Shown: one piece after another, positions 15,848 to 24,294 of the stretch | How positions within the stretch are numbered: position 1 is the stretch's first letter | Layout of the letters: each line of letters begins with the position of its first letter | Origin: Nonomuraea coxensis DSM 45129 | Lineage (GTDB): Bacteria; Actinomycetota; Actinomycetes; Streptosporangiales; Streptosporangiaceae | Length of the DNA: 64,000 bases | Assembly: GCF_019397265.1 (NCBI RefSeq) | Contig: NZ_CP068985.1 | Span: 2,894,501-2,958,500 of the forward strand | Direction of reading: 5' to 3' | The notes under the pieces: generated by a model | Seen by the model: the letters and a program-made list of their open reading frames with translations, nothing else | The model's database searches: none | What the model was told of the DNA's origin: nothing | Made by a program: the position numbers and the translations under genes

Positions 15848-15945
15848 TGTATCGCTGTGAGCGGGATCCTCCCGGCCGGTGTGTCGGCCTGTGCCTATGT
15901 GTATCGCGCTGTATCGCGTACACGCGAGCAACCACCGAGCAACCA
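15848..15945 (-). repeat. Putative integrase arm sites next to tRNA fragment 2
   Basis: TGTATCGC occurs at 15848, 15900 and 15910, followed by the GAGCAACC tandem at 15926-15944. The set lies 42-140 bases from the tRNA fragment, a spacing typical of tyrosine-integrase arm sites. No integrase gene remains nearby. Confidence 0.5.
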
Positions 15946-16172
15946 TGCGTTCTTGACCGTCGATATTATGTCTAATTCATCCCTTTGGGCTTGGTCGTAA
16001 AAAGGGTGGCTGTCCGGTGACGATCAGGATGTGCGAGCAGCCATGGAGCAGCCGGGCGACCCGGCACAGGATGTCGAGGAACGTTCTCAACGGCACATGA
16101 ATGGAGCCTCTCAACTGCAGTTCGACATCAGACTAAGTGGCGTGAGCCCCCGACTGTGAGTATTTGCTTTAC
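15946..16172. other. Spacer between arm repeats and the defence gene
   Basis: 227 bases with more A/T than the surroundings. A minus-strand frame contains PLRTFLDILCRVARLLHGC and could be a gene relic, but I do not recognise it. Confidence 0.35.
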
Positions 16173-18206
16173 CTACGCTGGCTCAAGCGGTATGTCTCTA
16201 GGCAAGTTCCAGGAAGTCTCGTTTGAGCTGTCTCCAGCAACGTGCAGGGTGCGCACGTTGGCGTCAAGCAGTCGAATGCTGGTTCCGTCAAAAAGATATG
16301 ACGCCGAGTAGCTGCGAGAGAACGGCTCCCCATCGGGGGGCCGTTGATATTCGGACACGGTAGTCTCCTTCTCCGCCAGAACTGTCCACAGCAGGCACTG
16401 CCCGCTCGCAGCGAGCGCCGCGCTAAGTGCTTCAGCGGTGACATGTACGGTGTCGGGACCCACTCCGCGGGCCGCGAAGCTCTCCACCACCAACGTGCCC
16501 GCTCTTCCCCACTGGAAGTCGCCGATACGCTCTAGGCCCAACGCTGAGCAGAACGCCGTCGACGGCAGAAATGTGTAGAGGTGTTTGCTTGCCGACTGGT
16601 CCCAGTCGTTGACGCCGCCGTATCGGGTCGTCGCGACAATGAGGCCCCCCGGTAAGGACATTTCCCCGTAGCGGGTGCCGTTTCGATCTTCCAGGTCAGG
16701 CCAGTCGGACTTGTACGGGTGATCGGCGAGCAGCAGACCGGACGGGCTCCCTGACTCGGGCATCCATCGGCCATAGAAGTCTTTACCTTCGGCCCATTGC
16801 GCCCATACGTCGGCGTCCGCCGCGTCGATGAGGTATGAGCGGATTTGGGCCCAAATGGTGTGGTGAGGTATGCCCGCGGCCGCGTCGTCTGGGTTCTGTG
16901 GCTGCGACCACTGATAATGGCCCTCCAGCACCAGCCAGGTTATGCCTGCCGCGTTCGTGCAGATGAGTAGACGGTCGACCGGCGGGCTGTGCTCGTCGTT
17001 GGTCACCCACTCGGGATCGAGGTGCTCTGGGAAGGTTGCGGCGACGGATGCGTACCAGGTGGCCGGAGTGTCCGCGTAGACCCGATTCTCGGCTCGGCGT
17101 TGCAGCATCGTCGGGTCGATGTCGTGGCCGTGGATGTCAAGGGGCGTCTCGTAGCGCGTTCGCCGGTCGTCGCGGCGGCTCGGGTTGAGTCCATAACGGT
17201 CGGTCATTCGACCGACGAGTTGGTTGAAGGCTATCCAGAGGTACTTCTGTGCGTATCCATCGTGCTTCTTGCCATCCGGCGACGAGGCTCGCGGAAGGTT
17301 CCGGTCGATGATGCCGAAGCGCTCCGGTGTCCATCCGAGTTTAAGAGCCTGCTCGAATAGGATTGTGCCGAGGTAATCGGCATCGATCTCTTCATCGAGC
17401 TTGAAGCTGCGGACCAGGGAGCCGACAACGTATTTGCGGAAATCGTCGAAGTCGGACATCGCGGGATGGTGGATAGCGCTATACCTATAGTTCGGTGGCC
17501 CGGCTAGCTCTTCGACCTCGGCCGGTGACCGTTGCGGCGCGATCCAGTCCGAGGCATACGGCGGGTGGACGCGCGTGGCGAGGCCCTCAATACTGGGCTG
17601 CCAGCCGTGGTCCAATGCAGCGTCCATCGCGCGACGTGCATAGTCTCGGCTGAGGTAATTCTGTGGCCAGTATCGTCGGCCAAGGGTGAAGTTGAGTACC
17701 GCTTTGGCGATGCCGATTGCGGTATTCGGGCTCAAGGTACGTTGGGCGATACCGCAGCCAGCCGCCAGCAATCGCTCCTCGATGTAGTCGTCGCCGCCGT
17801 TGACAAAGCCTTGCAGAATCGAGTCGTAGAGATGCGGCGCCGGCTCCAGCAGTGCGATGATTGCTTTTGTGGCGTCGTCTCGCGTAGGGCGATGAGAGGA
17901 TGACAACGTCCAGCAGAGAGCGAGTGCCGCGAGATAGCGGGTCTCGTCGTTGGCATCGGTGCTGGCCTCCGACCACGCCCAATCAATCAAACCGGGGAGA
18001 TGACCGGCGAGCTCGTCCTGTCGGTCACAAAAGTATGACCAGGTTACGTCCCGTTCAGGCAGGGTGAGCTCGGCGAGTTGACGGTGCAGCCACTCGGCGT
18101 TGAGCGGATGGCCCGGTACGGTGGCAACCTGCAGCACGGCGGCGTTGGCGTCATCGGTGAAGTCCGGGTTGCATTGGAGCTCCATGACGATCTCCGCAGT
18201 GCGATC
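16173..18206 (-). pseudogene. Avs-like STAND defence protein, C-terminal part (separated by IS)
   Basis: 677 codons that continue the gene at 19210-21423 in frame once the IS at 18210-19209 and one ACT repeat are removed. This half is the all-helical, repeat-rich sensor region. It includes a block typical of Avs-type STAND proteins, QKYLWIAFNQLVGRMTDRY, just after ERFGIIDRNLPR. An open frame extends up to 18263 into the IS end, so a free C-terminal piece might be made, but it would lack both nuclease and NTPase. Codon use is visibly less G/C-biased than in the flanking metabolic genes, in line with transfer. Confidence 0.75.
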
Positions 18207-18209
18207 ACT

Positions 18210-19209
18210 GAGCCGTTGTCGGTAACGAACAGTTGCTGTGCGTGATCTCCTTGGACCCGGCAAGCCAACCTAGTGATCAGCAAGCGTAAAGCCCCTGGTA
18301 GAAGTGGTCTTGACTAGAGATCAACTTCAGAACCAGAGGCTTCACGTGCCCACTAGTGTCACATACACCGCGACCCTCGACGTACGTCGCGAGACTGTGC
18401 TGTTCCTGGCCGCCCTGCTGCACACTGAACGCCGCCGTCGCGGCACCCGCAAAGGACGCCGGGCGCTGGGCTGCTTCGCCCAGGCAGTCTTGATCCTTCG
18501 CTGGTTCCTCGACAACACCCGGATCAAGCAACTGGCCACCGACCACCACATCAGCCGCAAGACCGCCTACCGCTACCTGCACGAAGGCATCGACGTCCTG
18601 GCAGCCCACGCCCCCGGCCTGCGGCAGGTGCTCGACAGCGCAGCCGACACGGGCCTGACTCACGTCAACCTCGACGGCATCGTCATCGCCACCGACCGCG
18701 TCGCCACGCCCGGCCCGAACGGCGCCGACCTGTGGTGGTCGGGCAAACACAAGCACCACGGCGGCAACATCCAGGTGATCTCCGCCCCGGACGGCTGGCC
18801 GTTGTGGGTCTCCGACGTACGCCCCGGCCGCGAACATGACATGACCTGCGCCCGCACCCACGGCATCATCGCCACCCTGGCCACCGCGCGGGACACGGTG
18901 CCGGCCCTGGCCGACCTGGGATATGAAGGCGCCGCCGACGTCATCCGGGTGCCGGTGAAGAAGAAGCGCGGCCAGGCCATACTCAGCGACGACCAGCACA
19001 CCTACAACAAGCTGCTGCGGGGCCTGCGCGGCGTCGGCGAACGCGCGAACGCCCTGCTCACCGTCACCTTCAAGGCTCTGCGCCGAGTCAGCCTCGACCC
19101 CTGGCGCATCGGGCAGATCGTCCGAGCCGCACTCGTGCTACTGCACCGCGAGCACGATTGGACCATATCGGCATCACACAACGCGATCTTCGGTTACTGA
19201 GAACGACTC
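18210..19209 (+). mobile_element. 1000-bp insertion sequence, IS5-like (DDE_Tnp_4), intact
   Basis: The ends are imperfect inverted repeats: GAGCCGTTGTCGGTAAC at 18210 and, on the other strand, GAGTCGTTCTCAGTAACC at 19209. They are flanked by a 3-bp ACT duplication (18207-18209 and 19210-19212). It carries one transposase gene and lies opposite to the disrupted defence gene. Removing the element and one ACT restores GTC-AGT-GAT-CGC in frame, which fixes the boundaries independently of the repeats. Confidence 0.9.
18346..19200 (+). CDS. IS5-like transposase (DDE_Tnp_4)
   Basis: 284 residues from GTG 18346; the same frame is open to 18304. An N-terminal HTH (IKQLATDHHISRKTAYRYLHEG) precedes the DDE domain, with VNLDGIVIATDR (first Asp), GREHDMT (second Asp), LADLGYEGA and GERANALL (last acidic region). 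The length and order match HTH_Tnp_4 plus DDE_Tnp_4 enzymes. The gene fills the element, stopping nine bases before its right end. Confidence 0.9.
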   Translation: MPTSVTYTATLDVRRETVLFLAALLHTERRRRGTRKGRRALGCFAQAVLILRWFLDNTRIKQLATDHHISRKTAYRYLHEGIDVLAAHAPGLRQVLDSAADTGLTHVNLDGIVIATDRVATPGPNGADLWWSGKHKHHGGNIQVISAPDGWPLWVSDVRPGREHDMTCARTHGIIATLATARDTVPALADLGYEGAADVIRVPVKKKRGQAILSDDQHTYNKLLRGLRGVGERANALLTVTFKALRRVSLDPWRIGQIVRAALVLLHREHDWTISASHNAIFGY

Positions 19210-21423
19210 ACTGACCGCTTCGAGCTTCCGCCAACCGAGGCTGAGCAGAAAGTCGGCATGAGCATCCGGATGATACTCAGCGGTCGAGATCTGCAGTATG
19301 TCGATCAATTCGACGCCGAACACCTCGGGAAGAACCGCGGCTAGGGCCTGCAACACCCCCGCATTGGTGAACCATCGCTCGGCCAGCCGGCTCACTTCAG
19401 CCTTCGCCCCATCAAGGCCGTCCGCCGCGATCAGCTTCGCCAGAGCGATGTCACCGAGCCGCTCGTATCCGAATCTGATGTACTCGGTCCCGTCGATCGA
19501 GAGGTTTGCTAGGACGGCCTCCTTCAGCAGGCCGTTGAGCAGACTCTGGCTCCATTTACGGTCCGGAAGTAGCGCTGACGTGATGCGGTCGACGTCCGCC
19601 CTGAGCAGCCTGCGACCTTGGGCGTGCATGGCAGCGGCGATTTGCTCGACGGCGCGACGGACGAGCTCGCTGGTGCGGTCATAGTCGCAGCGTTCCTCGG
19701 CTGAGAGTCGAATGTCCATCGCGTCGAGAAAGCTGTCGTAGATCCACGATGTTCCGATGCCTGTGCGAGGGAAGCGGCGCTTTCCGCTGGTCATCAGTGC
19801 CGTGCAGAGGAGTTTGAGGAACAGCGGATTGGTGAATTCGGGGTCCATCATCGGGAATGAGGGCCGCTCGATGCCGTACCAATCGAGGAACTGCCGAATT
19901 GCGTCGCGAGGAACCTCCTCGAATCCAGTGTGTTGAAACACAGGGAGCCGAGCCTGCAATATATCCGACAACGTGTCGGCGAGAAATTCGGTGCGACAGG
20001 AGAGGACAAGTCTGATGTGACGGTACTTGGCGACGTCGTTGAGGAAGCTGGACAAGTATTTGTTCCACAGCTGCCGGTCGGCCGATTCATTCAACCCGTC
20101 GATGACGATTAGGCCGATTTCGCCGACGGCCTGGCAGGCCGCGTCAAAGGTGGTCAGTAGCTGGCTTGCCGGGTTTTGAAATCCGATGATCCTACCCAGG
20201 TCGGCTTCGATGGGACCGTGTTCGAACTGCTCACCGAGCGCAATGATCGTTGGTAAGGCGTTCGCGGCACGCGTTTTGGCGAGGTCGCACAGTAGGTGAG
20301 TCTTTCCCGCGCCGCCCGTGCCGGTGACGAGGATGGCTGCTGCCTCGAAGCCACGCCATGCACGACCGGCGCGCAGCTCGTTCAGCTCGGCAACCGCTGA
20401 TCGAATCGCCGCGAGCTGGCCGTAGAGGCTGCCCGCGTTGTCGGTGTAATAGCGATCCTTGAGGCAATGCTGCCGGAGCAGGTCCGAGACGCTCGCTGAG
20501 GGAGCCTCCATGGCCTCGATCGCTGGGGTGAAGTCGGGCAGCACCCCATGTGGTTGCCGGGCCTGCCTTGCGGCTTCGGTTACTAGCTCTTCGAGGCCAT
20601 CGAGGCGCTCGTTTAGCATCGCGATCGCGGGCTCGAACAAGTCTGGGCGTTCTCTGGGCACCGACAGGCCATAGATGCCGCGGGCCTTGCGGAGGGTAGC
20701 CAGTGCGTTCCGAATGTCGTGTTCGAACGCAGGGGTGTGGGCCAGGCCGTCGAAGACGGCGCGGATGGGTAGTTCCACGTTCAGTGCGGGGCTGTATCGG
20801 CCGCCTGCGTCGGCTTCGGCCCGAGCCGCAATCTGTCGGAGTCGATCTTCCGAGAAGACGTCCAGATCGAACCAGTAGCGCAGTCGCCCCGCTTGCGACG
20901 GCTGGAGCAAGCACTCGTTGAGTTGGGTCTCGCCGATGTATTCGAACGTCACCGCCCTACCTGCCGATACGGCGGCGGTTTCCCATCTCCTGACGTGCTC
21001 GTTCCATTTCGTCCACGCACTCTTCGTCTTGGCGGTATCACCGCCGGGCCGGTTGTACGGCATGAGCACGTAGTATCGCTCAAGAGTGGGCTCGGTCGTC
21101 AGGACGCGGCGAATCGACTTGTCGATCTGCGCGAGAGCGTCGTCGTCAAGCGTGAACAGGTACTTCGCCTGCCATCCCCAGACCGCGCCGCCAGGCAGTT
21201 CGCCTCGTCCTTCCCGTCCCCCGTCGGGGTTGCCAAACGTGGTAAACGTCGTGCTGGACGGCCACGTGACCAGACAGCCGTAAATCATTAGCTGGTTACC
21301 GAGCTCCTCGAACCCGTCACGACGCGACCCTGACGGCGCCTTGCCGCGGATCTGATGCCAGTTGATCTCAGGGAGTTGAGTCACGGAGTCTCGCATTTCG
21401 GCGGCAGAAACAACGCTAGGCAC
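19210..21423 (-). pseudogene. Avs-like defence protein, nuclease-NTPase N-terminal part (interrupted by IS)
   Basis: 738 codons from GTG 21423 (ATG 21396 is an alternative; neither has a clear ribosome site). Residues 20-190 look like a PD-(D/E)XK nuclease of Mrr/Cap4 type: SRRDGFEELGNQL, then NPDGGREGRGE (Asp67) and WGWQAKY (Gln85, Lys87). The STAND ATPase has Walker A GTGGAGKT at 368-375, Walker B LIVIDGLNES at 438-447 and the sensor LVLSCRTEF. The IS enters after the serine of SLGWRKLEAVS. The disrupted frame runs on for 11 codons (to 19174) in IS sequence. STAND NTPases of this kind sense phage proteins and trigger DNA cleavage; here the sensor half is disconnected, so function is probably lost. 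Confidence 0.8.
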
Positions 21424-21457
21424 GGTCCAAGGTGGTCACTTTAGTGGCCGTTCCGCC

Positions 21458-22135
21458 TCATTTGCCACATCCCGATCGACCTGAAAGCTCGGCAACTGCG
21501 AGGATCGAGGCGAGGTCGAGTTCCCCGTGACCCTGCTGCAAGTGGTCGTACGTGGCAAAGGCGTAGCGCGATGGCTGGCGTGGAAGAGAAACCTCGCCCG
21601 CCCAGTCGTCGATCCACCTAGCCGGAGTGGAGCGCAGCGGGCGAGCCCGGAGCGGGCCGCCCCCTTGCCTCTCCACGTTGATCCACAGGAAGAAGTTCGG
21701 GCTGTCGAGCTTGTCGAGCGACGCGTAAGGGTGTTGACCCTCGCGTCCGCGCCCACTGCGACGTTGCTGGACGACGCTGATCGAGTTTCGACGTAGACCG
21801 CGCCGCCGTCCTTCTCTGCGCGGAAGTCCGCGCGGTGATTGATCCCGTCGACTTCCGGATGGCAAGTCACGGTGTAGCCCATCCGGAGAAGGCACTCATG
21901 CAGGTACAACTCGAAGAAGGCTCCCTGGAATGCCGGTTGTCCCTGGAGTGCAGCCGTCCCCTGACGTCCGCATGGGCGTCCGAGCAGAGCCGAACGAACC
22001 AGTCCTCGATCAGGTCCCCACCTGGCCCCAGAATGGGCCTGCCAGACAGTCGATGAACTGAAAGTGGCTGTCCCCGTGTTCGGCCAGGGACGGGTCGGTT
22101 CGCTCGACCGCCGAGAAAATGTTCACGCCGATCAT
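21458..22135 (-). pseudogene. Frameshifted conserved actinobacterial hypothetical gene
   Basis: Three frames carry successive parts of one protein. MIGVNIFSAVERTDPSLAEH to FIDCLAGPFWGQV begins at 22135. FFELYLHECLLRMGYTVTCH with RADFRAEKDGGAVYVET follows at about 21925-21760. SLDKLDSPNFFLWINVERQG then runs to 21458. I know this arrangement from uncharacterised actinobacterial proteins. The ADF...VYVE pattern recalls a PD-(D/E)XK-type fold, but that is only a hint. At least two frameshifts make it non-functional. Confidence 0.65.
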
Positions 22136-22437
22136 CACACCCGGTCCACCGGCGCCGGGGGCAAGGCGGGTTTCCCGCCTGGTGAGGCCTTGCGAACCCC
22201 AACCAGGGCCGCGCCGACCACGAGCTTGATCAATCCGACCCGAAAATGCAACGTCCGAGAGGTCTGTGCGCAGATCTTGCGTCCAGCTCGCGATCACTGT
22301 CACAGGAGTGCAGTCGACGTCATACCACGGCCAGCGTAGAGGGGGCCGGGCGCGTCAGTGCCCGGCCGCGAATTCCGCGGCAGACCGGTAGCGTTTCTTC
22401 CCGACCCCGGCCGGCAGCATTCTGAAGGACACCCCCC
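22136..22437. other. Intergenic region between divergent gene remnants
   Basis: About 300 bases between the frameshifted gene and the nuclease-start remnant. It should hold promoters for both directions, but I see no clear -35/-10 pair and no repeat. Confidence 0.4.
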
Positions 22438-22571
22438 GTGAACATCCCCGATATCGAATTCACGCGGATTCGGTCACTTCGCCCTGGTGGGCAACGCGAC
22501 GGGTACGAGCAGTTCATCTGCGAACAGGTTGCACAGGAGTCACCCGCGGCCGACGCCAAGTTCGTCTCACT
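22438..22571 (+). pseudogene. N-terminal remnant of a second Avs/Cap4-like nuclease gene
   Basis: From GTG 22438 (GAAGGA upstream) the frame reads IPDIEFTRIRSLRPGGQRDG, then YEQFICEQVAQESPAADAKF. It parallels the start of the larger defence protein (LPEINWHQIRG...SRRDGFEELGNQL). In such nucleases a GGDGGVE-like catalytic block should follow, but here the sequence is cut by the IS at 22572. Only about 44 codons remain. Confidence 0.65.
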
Positions 22572-23471
22572 GAGTGCTTTTCATCCCGCCTCGCGGCGCT
22601 GAAGGACGAGGATCGCTTTGACGAGCTGACCTGCGAGGAGTGGGCAGCACCGGAGTTTGCGCAGAATACGCCAGGTCTTCAGTTGTGCATTGGCCCGTTC
22701 TCCCGGTCCGCGGAGCTTGGCGTGAGCGGCGTTGGCGGCCTTCTGGGAGGCGGGCTTGTTGCGGCCCTTGTAGGGCACGCGTACGTGCTCGCCGGCTCCG
22801 ACGTAGCCCTTGTCGGCGAGGGTGATCAGGTCGGCGGCCTTGAGGCGGCGCAGGATGCCCCAGATCCGGGCGGCTTTGAGGTCGTGGACGGAGCCGGGCA
22901 GGGAGCCGGAGGTCCACAAGGGTGTGCCGTCGGGGGTGGCCAGGATTTGGATGTTCATGCCGTGCTTCTTGTGTTTGCCGGAGTAGTAGGGCCGGTCGGC
23001 GGCGACGCGGTCGATGGGGATGAGGGTGCCGTCCAGGACCAGGTAGGGGTAGCCGGCCCGCTTGGCCGCGCGTAACACCTGCTCCAGGCGGGGCGAGCGG
23101 CGGGCGAGCAGGGCGATGGCCTCATGGATGTAGCGCCAGGCGGTCGCGATGCCGACGCCGAAGCCTGCGGCGACCTCTGCCAGGGTCTCGCCTTTGCGCA
23201 GGTGGACGAGGACGAGCAGGGCTTGTTGGCCGGGGTTGAGGCGACGCCAGGGCGAGTTGATCGTCTTGCGGTGCCGGCGCAGGATGCCGGACAGATAGGA
23301 CAGGGTCTGAGGTGACAACGGCAGCGCGGCGCGGTAGAACAGCAACTCGGAGCCTCTGGTCTAACGGTTGATCTTGGTCGACAACCCTTCTACCAGGGGC
23401 TCTTCTACTTGTCGATCAGACCCACTCGCGCAGCATGCCCGCGACCTGCGGCTTCAGGATGGAAAACACTC
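22572..23471 (-). mobile_element. 900-bp insertion sequence, IS5-like, intact ends
   Basis: The inverted repeats are GAGTGCTTTTCATCCCG (plus strand, from 22572) and GAGTGTTTTCCATCCTG (minus strand, from 23471), 14 of 17 identical. ACT lies immediately outside both ends (22569-22571 and 23472-23474). It is related to the 1000-bp element: both begin with GAG, are flanked by ACT and share the stretch CCCCTGGTAGAAG upstream of the transposase. Confidence 0.87.
22581..23345 (-). CDS. IS5-like transposase (DDE_Tnp_4)
   Basis: 254 residues. The HTH is TLAEVAAGFGVGIATAWRYI. The DDE blocks are LVLDGTLIPIDRV, GSVHDLKAARI, LADKGYVGAGEHV and GPGERANAQLKTW. It is full length for this group and appears intact. 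It is similar to, but clearly distinct from, the transposase at 18346-19200. Confidence 0.9.
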   Translation of the reverse strand: MLFYRAALPLSPQTLSYLSGILRRHRKTINSPWRRLNPGQQALLVLVHLRKGETLAEVAAGFGVGIATAWRYIHEAIALLARRSPRLEQVLRAAKRAGYPYLVLDGTLIPIDRVAADRPYYSGKHKKHGMNIQILATPDGTPLWTSGSLPGSVHDLKAARIWGILRRLKAADLITLADKGYVGAGEHVRVPYKGRNKPASQKAANAAHAKLRGPGERANAQLKTWRILRKLRCCPLLAGQLVKAILVLQRREAG

Positions 23472-23814
23472 ACTGGATGAAGGAGTCCTGACCCGACCGA
23501 CCGGCAGTGAGGCGGTGATGGCCGAGCAGATGGCTCACTTGGCCGCCCTGGATGAGCACCCCCGCATCAACATCCGCGTGCTCCCGCACAACTCCTGGCT
23601 GACCACCGGCTTGCAAGGAGCTTTCATTCTCGCTGGCGGGCCAGGGATGCCAGATATGGTCTACCTCGAGTCCATCATCACAGGCCAGATCACGGCCGAC
23701 AGCGAACGCGTCCGCGAGGTCAGGCTGAAGTACGAGATGCTGCACAACGAAGCCCTGCCCCGTCGAGCTTCGCTGCAGCTCATAAGGGAGATGGCAGAGA
23801 AATGGACGAACTGA
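23472..23814 (+). pseudogene. XRE-family regulator (DUF5753), C-terminal fragment
   Basis: The frame LDEGVLTRPTGSEAVMAEQM and onward through NIRVLPHNSW, MVYLESIITGQI and a TGA stop is the DUF5753 domain of actinobacterial XRE regulators. The N-terminal helix-turn-helix (about 150 residues) is missing; the IS lies directly at the break. Its stop overlaps the DUF397 start, the normal arrangement of this pair. Confidence 0.8.
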
Positions 23815-24017
23815 CCGAAGAACTTCTCAAGAACGCTGCATGGCGGAAGGCCACCCGCTCTGGCGATAGCGGTGACTGCTTGGAAGTGGCGCCCCTGCCT
23901 GACGGCCGGGTGGGCTTGCGCGACACGGAGCGCCTCGATCTCGCTCCGTATGTGGTCTCACCGTCGGTCTGGGCAGCGTTCGTCGATGGTGCGAAGAAGG
24001 GTGAGTTCGACTTCTAG
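23802..24017 (+). CDS. DUF397-family small protein
   Basis: 71 residues. It has the family pattern WRKATRSGDSGDCLEVAPLPDGRVGLRDT followed by WAAFVDGAKKGEF. DUF397 proteins are encoded beside XRE/DUF5753 regulators in actinomycetes and are thought to act with them in developmental or toxin-antitoxin-like control. Its partner here has lost its DNA-binding domain, so the protein is probably an orphan. Confidence 0.9.
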   Translation: MDELTEELLKNAAWRKATRSGDSGDCLEVAPLPDGRVGLRDTERLDLAPYVVSPSVWAAFVDGAKKGEFDF

Positions 24018-24037
24018 TACATGCCGTCACGGGAGAC

Positions 24038-24077
24038 GGCCGGAGGCTCTTCGGTACTAGCCGAAGACCCTCCGGCC
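24038..24077 (+). terminator. Long hairpin after DUF397
   Basis: GGCCGGAGG (24038-24046) pairs with CCTCCGGCC (24069-24077). Inside it, TCTTCGG and CCGAAGA form a second stem around a short loop. It lies 21 bases past the stop. Confidence 0.75.
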
Positions 24078-24294
24078 TTCCACGCGATCGTGGCCATCTT
24101 GCGGGCGGCCTGCCGCCGACGACGACCGTGTGATCCGCATCCCCTCCACCTGACACGGCACGTGCCACCGCCGACGTCGTCCCTGGACGCGGCCTCGCCG
24201 ATACGCCGTCCCGCCGATCATCACGTCTTCTCTTAACGCCTGCTCACAGCCCGTTGATTCAGACGCGAAAAGAGTTCCTCCCGCGCCTGCCTCG

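Noticed and set aside
15195-15935. A 246-codon minus-strand gene over the att region
   Set aside because: It reads through the tRNA fragment and repeats, has no recognisable domain and no ribosome site.
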